This document shows positions 57,466 through 64,000 of a stretch of 64,000 nucleotides of DNA, one piece after another. The position numbers were made by a program, and so were the translations under genes. The notes below the pieces were generated by a model. That model saw only the letters and a list, made by a program, of their open reading frames with translations, had not been told where the DNA came from and did no database searches. Origin of the DNA: Vibrio sp. 14G-20 (GTDB lineage: Bacteria; Pseudomonadota; Gammaproteobacteria; Enterobacterales; Vibrionaceae); NCBI RefSeq assembly GCF_026241515.1, contig NZ_JAPHPW010000006.1, positions 62,001-126,000 of the forward strand. Reading direction: 5' to 3'. Each line of letters starts with the position of its first letter. Position 1 is the stretch's first letter.

Positions 57466-57950
57466 AATCGGTCGTCGTTTTCAATATTGCGCTTGCTACC
57501 TGTGTCATCGGTGTGGCGTTGTATCAGTGGAAGTTTGAGCAACAACAGTTAGCGGGTAGTCGTTGGGCATGTGTTCAGCTTGATGAGGGGTTTGTTTCGC
57601 AAGGGTATCGTCACTATCAAGAGATCGCTGATCGCTCTATTTTAGAGTTTACCTCAAATGACAGTTTGCTGATTTTTCAGAAAGGTTATGTTCAGACACT
57701 TGTCGGAGAAACCAAGCCCTACGAAGTCTATTATGAAGCAAACTACATTGCTGAGAATGGTCTCCTATCGGTTGCCTATCAACATATCGACTGGAATCTA
57801 AAGCCAACTGGCAATGAGATCTTTGTTCGTGATATGGACGCTCTGGTAAGAGCTAAAATTGAACTGATGTATAAAGTGAAAGGTGACCAGTTGTTTTTGT
57901 TCAGTAAAGGGCATGCAGAAGAGAGGAATCATATCTGCTATTCCAAATGA
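57456..57950 (+). CDS. Small membrane-anchored protein, possible ToxS-like partner
   Basis: I do not recognise a named family. The 164-residue product has one N-terminal membrane segment (about residues 7-24) and a periplasmic domain of about 140 residues with cysteines near residues 39 and 161. Its size, layout and overlap with the ToxR-like gene recall ToxS, the periplasmic partner that stabilises ToxR, or regulators such as TcpH. This is inference from context, not from sequence similarity. Confidence 0.6.
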   Translation: MRIKSVVVFNIALATCVIGVALYQWKFEQQQLAGSRWACVQLDEGFVSQGYRHYQEIADRSILEFTSNDSLLIFQKGYVQTLVGETKPYEVYYEANYIAENGLLSVAYQHIDWNLKPTGNEIFVRDMDALVRAKIELMYKVKGDQLFLFSKGHAEERNHICYSK

Positions 57951-58056
57951 CGATTTTGAACCATAGTAACTCCGATATCAGCGTGTACTATTATGACACT
58001 TTCAAGCTTAGGTACTTAATTTAATTGAGTTTATTTTTAGTGGTTTTGATTTGTAT

Positions 58057-58216
58057 AAAGAAGTGCATCCACTTATCTACGGCCTGTGTGTGGTGTTCTT
58101 AACTTACCTGATTCTGCTTTAAGGCTAATTAGCCACTAAAAAGCCGCTAAGTAAAAGACAAGCATATGGCTCTGCAGTAAATGTGGGGCCATTGTTTTAT
58201 CTGTTGTTTCTTACCT
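58057..58216 (+). pseudogene. Duplicated 3' end of the purine permease gene and its terminator
   Basis: Bases 58057-58122 repeat the last 21 codons and stop of the permease (55475-55540) with two mismatches in 66 and the same encoded residues. The similarity continues through the terminator hairpin to about 58216, with the left copy carrying an extra tandem stretch of about 14 bases (TAATTAGCCACTAA). There is no upstream permease sequence, so it is a non-functional fragment left by a duplication or insertion. Confidence 0.92.
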
Positions 58217-58329
58217 TTACTTCTTACTGGTGGTTACCGATGAATTGATGGCGATGCTTTGACAGTACGCGACTTATATTGATGCATGCTATTGTAGAGA
58301 CTGGATTAATTATTTTTTGAAGAGTGACT

Positions 58330-58755
58330 ATGCCTTCTAACTTGCCTAAATCTTTTAGTAAGCCGTTTTTAAAAGTATTCCACATTATGGAAGCGGTATT
58401 GCTGGTGGCGATCACACTGGCGACCTTGTTTGCGATGGTCGAAGAGTTCATGCATGTCTTCGCTGAACGCCGAGTGCAATTGACCGACATTCTGCTGATG
58501 TTTATCTATTTAGAAGTGTTGGCGATGGTTCAGCAGTTTGTGATGAACGGTAAGATCCCAGTGCGATACCCCATCTACATCGCGATGATGGCAATTGCTC
58601 GTTATATCACTTTAGGCATGAAAGAACTCGATGCGGTATTGATCGTTTGGTTATCTTTAGCGGCATTTATCTTAGCCGCAGCAACACTCTTGATTCGTGT
58701 TGGGCATCATTATTGGCCATATGTCGATCTAAGAACCAAGCAGCCGGATGAGTAA
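58330..58755 (+). CDS. psiE: PsiE family membrane protein
   Basis: The 141-residue protein has four predicted membrane segments (about residues 18-38, 55-75, 82-98 and 105-124) and the family motif QLTDILLMFIYLEVLAM. PsiE is induced by phosphate starvation in E. coli; its function is unknown. The start is the ATG at 58330 with GAAGAG upstream. The preceding 200 bases carry the permease 3' fragment. Confidence 0.92.
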   Translation: MPSNLPKSFSKPFLKVFHIMEAVLLVAITLATLFAMVEEFMHVFAERRVQLTDILLMFIYLEVLAMVQQFVMNGKIPVRYPIYIAMMAIARYITLGMKELDAVLIVWLSLAAFILAAATLLIRVGHHYWPYVDLRTKQPDE

Positions 58756-58780
58756 ATCAATCAGGTTATAAGCTAATAAG

Positions 58781-58807
58781 AGCCCGGCCATGTTGCTGGG
58801 TTTTTTA
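58781..58807 (+). terminator. psiE terminator
   Basis: AGCCCGGC and GCTGGGTT pair around CATGTT with two G-T pairs, followed by six T. Confidence 0.85.
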
Positions 58808-58827
58808 TTGCTCTTAGTGTGTCTAAA

Positions 58828-58843
58828 AGACATAAAGATGTCT
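58828..58843. promoter_or_regulatory. Palindrome upstream of the alternative oxidase gene
   Basis: AGACAT-AAAG-ATGTCT is a perfect 6-bp dyad, extended by A/T flanks (AAAAGACAT with ATGTCTCTTTT), about 125 bases before the oxidase start. In some Vibrio relatives the nitric oxide sensor NsrR controls this gene; the site only shares an AAGATG half with the NsrR motif, so the binding factor is open. Confidence 0.35.
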
Positions 58844-58967
58844 CTTTTGTTGCTGAAATTGTGCTGTCAATAAGACTCTAATTGTTGTTTTTACCTTGAT
58901 GTACAAGGCTTTGTGTCTTGGCATGAATGTTGATTAGTAAGTAATAGACTCATATAAGGAACACGCT

Positions 58968-59600
58968 ATGCATTTTGAAAGCACTCATTATAAACCTGAA
59001 ATCTTCTCCGAAAAGGTTGCACTTCTTGTTACTCGACTTCTCAAAAAGACACTTAACTTGTTTTATGGAAAACACTTAGCCAAACGAGCCATGTTGTTGG
59101 AAACCATAGCGGCGGTGCCGGGCATGGTGGCGGGAGTGTTCAATCACCTCAAAGCTCTGCGTCGCATGAAAGACGATGGTGGTTGGATCAAAGAGCTACT
59201 GGACGAAGCGGATAATGAACGGATGCACTTGATGATTTTCCTTACCGTTACCAACCCGTCCATTATAGAGCGCATTTTAGTGATGCTATTACAGTTCATC
59301 TTTTTACTTATCTATGGCGTGATCTACTTAGTCTCATCTAAGACGGCACATAGGATCGTTGGCTATTTCGAAGAGGAAGCTTGTAACAGTTACTCCGAAT
59401 ATATCTCGAAAATTCAAGATGGCACGTTGCCCAATCATCCCGCGCCTGAGATTGCGATTAAATACTATCGCTTACCCGAGAATGCCATGTTTTTGGATGT
59501 GCTTTTCTGCATAAGAGAGGATGAAGCCAAACATAGAGATAAGAATCACGACATTGCCGATCTCTATAAAACCCAGGACTTACCCGATCACCAGTGTTAG
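58968..59600 (+). CDS. aox: Alternative oxidase
   Basis: Alternative oxidase takes electrons from ubiquinol and reduces oxygen to water without pumping protons; it resists cyanide and nitric oxide. The four-helix di-iron motifs are complete: the Glu in MLLETIAAVPGM, E-x2-H in ADNERMHLM, the Glu in GYFEEEACNSYSEY, and E-x2-H in DEAKHRDKNHD. Length is 210 residues, typical of bacterial forms. AAGGAA precedes the ATG. It appears to be a single gene with its own regulatory region. Confidence 0.95.
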   Translation: MHFESTHYKPEIFSEKVALLVTRLLKKTLNLFYGKHLAKRAMLLETIAAVPGMVAGVFNHLKALRRMKDDGGWIKELLDEADNERMHLMIFLTVTNPSIIERILVMLLQFIFLLIYGVIYLVSSKTAHRIVGYFEEEACNSYSEYISKIQDGTLPNHPAPEIAIKYYRLPENAMFLDVLFCIREDEAKHRDKNHDIADLYKTQDLPDHQC

Positions 59601-59787
59601 TCATTAAAAGACAGAATTAAGACAAATAAAGCTCAGTAACCAGAAAATAAAGTCGTCTTAATTGCCTTCAAACTGTGGGGTGGGGTTGAGCTTTGCTGTG
59701 GATTCGAGAAATACGGTCATACCTGATGGTGAGCGCTTTAGGGCGCCTACTATGAGTAAATTTTTTGAGATCAAAGTCTTATAAATT

Positions 59788-59813
59788 AAGCTCTGCGGCA
59801 TAGCAGGGCTTTA
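59788..59813 (+). terminator. Hairpin in the aox-cspA gap
   Basis: AAGCTCTGC and GCAGGGCTT pair around GGCATA with one G-T pair, but only a weak T tract follows. It may end aox transcription. Confidence 0.5.
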
Positions 59814-59879
59814 ATAAAAGCTAACCGAACAAAAAAACATCAATTTTTTCAAATAAAGCTTTACAACCCGGCTCAGATC

Positions 59880-60069
59880 ACCAAGAATGGCGTCGCTCTG
59901 TTTTCAGAGTTATTAAATGAAACATCCAGTTGTAAAGTAAAACCCTTAGTATTGCTTCATTGTTATTCTCAGTGTTTCCCTTGGCTTCATAGATACATTA
60001 AATAATTCAAGCTTTCAGCGCATCGCACTTTTGGCGATTAATTTTTTATTTTTATATAAGGGACACATC
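59880..60069 (+). promoter_or_regulatory. Probable long 5' leader of the cold-shock gene
   Basis: The cold-shock gene is preceded by a gene-free AT-rich stretch of about 190 bases, ending CGCATCGCACTTTTGGCGA (60018-60036) then AAGGGA before the ATG. The end resembles the E. coli cspA leader (GCCATATCGCCGAAAGGC region) only loosely. A thermosensitive leader is inferred from this and from the family. Confidence 0.4.
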
Positions 60070-60282
60070 ATGTCTAACAAAACAAACGGCGTAGTAAAAT
60101 GGTTTAACGAAGAGAAAGGTTTCGGTTTCCTAACTCAAGACAACGGCGGCGCTGACGTATTCGTTCACTTCCGTGCTATCGCATCTGAAGGTTTCAAGAC
60201 TCTTAAAGAAGGCCAACAAGTGTCTTTCGAAGTAGAGCAAGGCCAAAAAGGTCTTCAAGCTGCAAACGTTGTAGCTCTATAA
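60070..60282 (+). CDS. Cold-shock protein, CspA family
   Basis: The 70-residue protein is a single cold-shock domain, an RNA chaperone that melts mRNA structure. Both RNA-binding motifs are present, [12 protein letters not shown] (RNP1) and VFVHF (RNP2). The ATG at 60070 has AAGGGA upstream; the frame is open earlier but adds a non-family stretch. The codons are strongly biased (GGC, GGT, CGT, AAC), a sign of high expression. It has a terminator directly after. Confidence 0.96.
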   Translation: MSNKTNGVVKWFNEEKGFGFLTQDNGGADVFVHFRAIASEGFKTLKEGQQVSFEVEQGQKGLQAANVVAL

Positions 60283-60293
60283 GATTTTAAGTC

Positions 60294-60325
60294 GGCGCAG
60301 GTTGCATTAGCAACTTGCGTCACTT
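60294..60325 (+). terminator. Cold-shock gene terminator
   Basis: GGCGCAGGTTGC and GCAACTTGCGTC form a 12-bp stem (with G-T pairs) around ATTA. The T tract is short (CACTTTCTCT). Confidence 0.75.
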
Positions 60326-60521
60326 TCTCTATCAAATCTGTTTTCCCCCTCAGTTCTACCGTAATACTCTTCTCCACTTGCAATACCCCCTCAAAATGTT
60401 CTTAAATTCTTTTGTACATCTATTCAGTTCTATCTATAGCTGTATCTATCTCTTGCTCCAAACAAATCTCTTGCGTAACAACCTGCTCAACTTACTCATC
60501 CGGATTTTCATTATTGTATCC

Positions 60522-60550
60522 ATAAAAAAAGCCCCTAAAACTAGGAGCTT
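60522..60550 (-). terminator. Terminator of the McrBC-like operon
   Basis: On the minus strand AAGCTCCTA and TAGGGGCTT pair around GTTT, followed by seven T. The 195 bases between it and the nuclease stop codon, and 60326-60521, hold no gene I can support. Confidence 0.88.
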
Positions 60551-60745
60551 ATCTTGATCTAATCAACACTGTTAGTTAATCAACACTGATTCAGCTAATG
60601 GCTATTCACAGCGTGTTACTGACAAACTGTTATTCAATATTCTGGATCTGAATATTGATTAATTTTATTTTTTCATTATAAAACAATTGCTTATGATTTG
60701 TTTTTTTGTTTTATATAGATATTTGCCACCACTTATGTCACCAGC

Positions 60746-62338
60746 TCATGAGGATGGTAGAATTGTTTTCAGAACGTTGGCTAGTTCATCTACTTTTGCC
60801 CGAGGGTTTAGTGAAATAACCCCGAATTTAAATTTATCAACATATGCTGGATTAAAGAAGATCTTTGGAGATGACTCCTTCTTCCAGTCACTAGAAGGAG
60901 CGGAGTTAACCGAAGGTGAAATTAAGTATGCACCAACCACTTTTCGCTCTATAGAGCCCCCATTATCGCTAACAATAGCATCTCTATACATATGCGAAGA
61001 AGCTATAGCATCATTTAGAGCTCTCTCTACACGATACTTTGCATCTAGCACTACTATTGATCTACATGAGGCTGTACATCGTATGGATATATCAGGAATC
61101 ATTGTTCTTGAATAAGAACCGATATCATCGCTAGCTTTCCAGTATTCATCGTAGCTTTTCTGAAAATGAAGTGAAAAATTAGAAAAGGCAACCTCCACGA
61201 CAACATTACTCTCGGCTAGAGGTGTTGAACTTTTTTTGATTGAATACAATGTTGGAGTATGACCTAAACTTCTACAAGCACTAATTATTCGATAGTAGCA
61301 CCAGATTTCATATAACTTGTGAGTTTGCGCTATTGGCATGTTTAGAAAGTCCCCAAAAGACTTGCCTATGCCCATATTAATTTTTCTTTGGAGATCAAAA
61401 AATTTTCTGTATTGCGGAATGGATGTAAAAATGTGGGTTGGTTGGATAAGTAAATCACCCAAATCACTTACGCTATTAAAAAAACCTTCTTTCAATAAAC
61501 TTTCAATTGAAGAACTTAACTTGAAAGCTCTCTGTGCCCATTTTAAGAGTGTCTTATTACCTTTTGACTTTTCTGATCTGCTTCTTATTTTTCTCCCGAT
61601 AAATAAAAGCCAAACTGACCAAACATTTAAACACTGCTTGATACATCTATGCTCATAAATGTCAAGCTCACTATGGGTAACGACTACCGGTAGTTTAGTT
61701 GGGATGAACGTTTCTTTAAACCTCATCGAACCATGGATACTATGCGCTTCAGTAATCCTTGTAGGGTCGACAATTCCTGATAGCTTACTTGGATCTTGGT
61801 ATTCTACTTTATTCCTCAGATAAGAAACTGGACTATCTATAATACGATTAATGCAAAGGCTAATTGCATTGAAGTTTGATCTTAGGTGTTCAAGTTTGGT
61901 TAGTGGGGTAGAGTAATCTATACCTTCATCAACGCTGATTCTAGACTCTCCAAGAGAAAAAAGTTCAGATGATTCTTGGAGAATTTGGGAGAGCATAATC
62001 TCAAATTCGGAATGTGTTAGTTTGTTCCTAGATGGTGATAATACTAGATTTTTATTGAATAATAACTTGTTGTTTTCATACAAATCAAAATCAATTGAAC
62101 CAGCTATAAATCCTGTTTCCCACTGCCATAAGTCAGTATCAGGCGACTTTGGTCTTAAGGCGAGTATCTCAGAGTCATCAATAAATAAAGACGTTTCTTT
62201 TGTCTTTCTAGTATAACCGACCTCTATTTGATAACTTTTGTTCTCATACAACTCTGGTTGAATATCAGTTGATTTGCTTGGCCAAATTCTTAAACTTTCA
62301 TTCGTATTCGAATCAATTAAATCTATATATTTAATCAT
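60746..62338 (-). CDS. DUF2357 and PD-(D/E)XK nuclease protein, McrC-like
   Basis: This 530-residue protein has a DUF2357-type N-terminal region (about residues 60-330, with the conserved YEHRCIKQCLN helix near residue 230) and a C-terminal PDDEXK_7 (formerly DUF524) nuclease domain. Visible nuclease signatures are YEIWCYYRIISACRSLGH (about 340), the first acidic residue in PDISI and the D-x-K of VVLDAKYRV (about 430). These proteins serve as the McrC-like nuclease subunit next to a McrB-type NTPase. It starts three bases after the upstream NTPase gene ends, so the pair is co-expressed. Its AT content and codon use differ from the core genes. Confidence 0.8.
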   Translation of the reverse strand: MIKYIDLIDSNTNESLRIWPSKSTDIQPELYENKSYQIEVGYTRKTKETSLFIDDSEILALRPKSPDTDLWQWETGFIAGSIDFDLYENNKLLFNKNLVLSPSRNKLTHSEFEIMLSQILQESSELFSLGESRISVDEGIDYSTPLTKLEHLRSNFNAISLCINRIIDSPVSYLRNKVEYQDPSKLSGIVDPTRITEAHSIHGSMRFKETFIPTKLPVVVTHSELDIYEHRCIKQCLNVWSVWLLFIGRKIRSRSEKSKGNKTLLKWAQRAFKLSSSIESLLKEGFFNSVSDLGDLLIQPTHIFTSIPQYRKFFDLQRKINMGIGKSFGDFLNMPIAQTHKLYEIWCYYRIISACRSLGHTPTLYSIKKSSTPLAESNVVVEVAFSNFSLHFQKSYDEYWKASDDIGSYSRTMIPDISIRCTASCRSIVVLDAKYRVERALNDAIASSHMYRDAIVSDNGGSIERKVVGAYLISPSVNSAPSSDWKKESSPKIFFNPAYVDKFKFGVISLNPRAKVDELANVLKTILPSS

Positions 62339-62341
62339 TGG

Positions 62342-64000
62342 CTATCGGAATGCCTTATATGCTCCAAAATCATCTAATTGATCTTGGAGTGAGCCAACAA
62401 ATTTCTGACATAAAGGAAGCTGAATAGAAAGTGAATTACTCACGAAAAATGAGCTTAGTTCTTCCAGCATTTCTCGAGAGCTTTCATCTCCCTTGAGTTT
62501 TTCAATAACTCTACTTTTTATTACCCGATCTAATTGAGAGCTATAGTCGATATCCTTTTTGGATTTTACTTTTTCCATGTAGAGAATAATTTCTTCTATG
62601 ACTCTATTTGTCAATCGGTTGTTACCTTTATTTAGTATATCTGTTAAAGTGCAAATGAACGTTTTTAATTCACTAATAGTGCCTTTTAGTTTAGAGATCT
62701 TTTGAGCTAAAAATAGAAGGAATTCCTCGGTATTATTAGCCTGTAGATCAATAACTACTGCTCGATCAAGAACCTTATCACTAACTGGCGTAGTTGACTC
62801 ATCAACGTTGATTGTCCCAATTAGGTATAGATTTGGTGGTAGAACTATTTTCTCTGGAATTACTCTTCCTTCAGGAGAAATTACTCCTTCTCCTCGAGAG
62901 TGTAATTCAAATTCTTCTCTAGACTCCATCGCAGATAATATATCTGAAAAATAATGCTCTACACGAGCCAAGTTCATCTCATCAAGACACACAAAAATAG
63001 GGCAACGTGGGTTCTCATAAGCCGTTAGAATCGCCTTTAAAACAGGAGGTACGATATAATGGTTAGACATTACATCAAAGTATCCCATTATTTGGCTAGG
63101 GTCCGTCCAGTTCGGCCTTACCGGACATATAAATAGAAGTGGATGTTTGTCTTCTAAACTATCAATTTTTGATACAGCTCTAGAGTATGCTCTAACTAAT
63201 AAAGTTTTCCCTGTGCCAGAGGGGCCCTTAATAAGGACAAAGTGCTTATCAGGGTGAAAAGTTAGTCCTAAGTGAAACTCTTCAATAGTAGATTTTTCGT
63301 AATGACCACCCAGTGATTTTATCCTAGAGAAAATATCATCAAGATCAGTAGAGTCTAGATCTACATTGAAACTTTCGTAATCCCCATATCTCTCTTCTTC
63401 CACTGTTAAGTCTGAGAAATAGTATGAGATCCAGTCATCTTCATCATCAGTATCATAAAAAATAGGTGGATTTAATAAGATATGATCTATCGCATTTAAC
63501 GCATGTGAACAAAGGTTTCTAAAACCATCAGAGTCTTGTGTTCGCTCAATTAAAAGTCCACCCCATCCTGCAATCGAGAATAAAGGTGCAATTCTCGCGG
63601 ATGTCTGTTTAGTTATAACAGAATGACCAAGCTCTGAATCAAGAGTCTTAGAGTTAGCATAATCACCTTGAATTACTTCTCGAGCTGCTTTTATTTTTTC
63701 TATAGCTTCATCGATTTCATCATCTGATTCGACTTTGATTAAAACACGATTTACTTCTTCAAAGTGTATCTTGTTGCCTAGAGAGCGCATTGCTTTCCAA
63801 AGTAGAAAGTAGGGGTGAACATTAGGAATGCTCTCCCCCTTTCTTGTTGAATCAATAGGATTACTATACTGGTACCGAGAGAGTATCTTTACGACTGAAA
63901 AGGAAGTTTCTTTTAGTTTGCTTTCTGCGAAAGATTTTATGGAATATTCTAGGTTTTCGATATCAGTGCTAAGTTTGGAGTGCTCAATCTTATGATCTCG
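62342..64000 (-). CDS. McrB-like AAA+ NTPase (5' end beyond window)
   Basis: This reading frame is open to the right edge of the window: the first 553 residues visible contain no stop, so the gene begins outside. An ATG at 63790 is inside the frame but is unlikely to be the start, because the coding frame continues for at least 70 codons upstream (including NVHPYFLLWKAM just before it). The AAA+ core has Walker A GPSGTGKT, Walker B CLDEMNLARVEHYF and the sensor region GTINVDESTTPVSDKVLDRA, the pattern of McrB-type NTPases. The N-terminal part, which in McrB-like proteins binds the DNA target, is only partly visible. It pairs with the nuclease gene downstream. Confidence 0.8.
   Translation of the reverse strand, partial: RDHKIEHSKLSTDIENLEYSIKSFAESKLKETSFSVVKILSRYQYSNPIDSTRKGESIPNVHPYFLLWKAMRSLGNKIHFEEVNRVLIKVESDDEIDEAIEKIKAAREVIQGDYANSKTLDSELGHSVITKQTSARIAPLFSIAGWGGLLIERTQDSDGFRNLCSHALNAIDHILLNPPIFYDTDDEDDWISYYFSDLTVEEERYGDYESFNVDLDSTDLDDIFSRIKSLGGHYEKSTIEEFHLGLTFHPDKHFVLIKGPSGTGKTLLVRAYSRAVSKIDSLEDKHPLLFICPVRPNWTDPSQIMGYFDVMSNHYIVPPVLKAILTAYENPRCPIFVCLDEMNLARVEHYFSDILSAMESREEFELHSRGEGVISPEGRVIPEKIVLPPNLYLIGTINVDESTTPVSDKVLDRAVVIDLQANNTEEFLLFLAQKISKLKGTISELKTFICTLTDILNKGNNRLTNRVIEEIILYMEKVKSKKDIDYSSQLDRVIKSRVIEKLKGDESSREMLEELSSFFVSNSLSIQLPLCQKFVGSLQDQLDDFGAYKAFR

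Noticed and set aside
58828..58843. NsrR site for the alternative oxidase.
   Set aside because: Only a half-site (AAGATG) matches; the dyad is kept as an unassigned operator.
60315..60557. 80-codon frame after the cold-shock gene.
   Set aside because: Low-complexity Leu/Phe/Asn composition, no ribosome site, and it runs through a terminator for the opposite strand.
63788..63790. ATG at 63790 as the start of the McrB-like NTPase.
   Set aside because: The same frame stays open to the window edge and encodes plausible protein, so the gene is treated as partial.

Overview
The window is chromosomal DNA of a gammaproteobacterium, almost certainly a Vibrio (a Splendidus-like lineage is my guess). 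Signs are the Vibrio-type gene order (engB, cytochrome c4, csrC-like sRNA, yihI, hemN; glnA-ntrB-ntrC; gspC to gspN followed by cysQ/nudE/nfuA/bioH; tex, csrB, greB, ompR, envZ; recG-spoT-rpoZ-gmk) and close agreement of the Gsp proteins with the Eps proteins of V. cholerae as I remember them. No rRNA, tRNA or CRISPR array was seen.

Layout. 1-5.7 kb: engB, a dihaem cytochrome c4, a CsrC-type regulatory RNA, a methyltransferase, the Der activator yihI, a DUF2489 membrane protein and anaerobic haem gene hemN with a candidate FNR box. 5.7-13.9 kb: a GGDEF-EAL protein and the nitrogen control cluster ntrC, ntrB, a DUF4124 gene and glnA, with NtrC boxes and a sigma-54 promoter. 13.9-25.1 kb: typA, a small ATPase, a DUF2959 lipoprotein, yihY-dtd-yiiD, an AsmA-like protein, pckA, and the redox/heat-shock pair hslO-hslR. 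25.4-36.9 kb: a complete type II secretion operon, gspC to gspN. 37-42 kb: cysQ, nudE, nfuA, comF/gntX, bioH and an unknown gene. 42-48 kb: tex, a classic CsrB RNA with a VarA/GacA-type site, greB, ompR, envZ. 48-53.7 kb: recG, spoT, rpoZ, gmk.

54-64 kb is the accessory end. A purine-riboswitch-like leader precedes an NCS2 purine permease. Then comes a module of outer-membrane beta-barrel, ToxR-like and small membrane-partner genes. It is bracketed by a near-identical duplication of the permease 3' end, and a psiE scrap is left on its left side. psiE, an alternative oxidase and a cold-shock gene follow. The right edge holds an AT-rich two-gene McrBC-like locus: an AAA+ NTPase running off the window and a DUF2357/PD-(D/E)XK nuclease. 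It is a probable defence system.

Dispersed elements: three copies of a MITE-like element of about 160-175 bp with ATACCAATC-type terminal inverted repeats sit at 17.2, 41.2 and 52.9 kb. One lies inside the gmk-rpoZ operon. Degenerate CGAGATA-type repeats lie near 15.9 and 50.2 kb. Two CsrA-sequestering RNAs in one window, together with the c-di-GMP enzyme, T2SS and ppGpp synthase genes, make this segment rich in global regulation.
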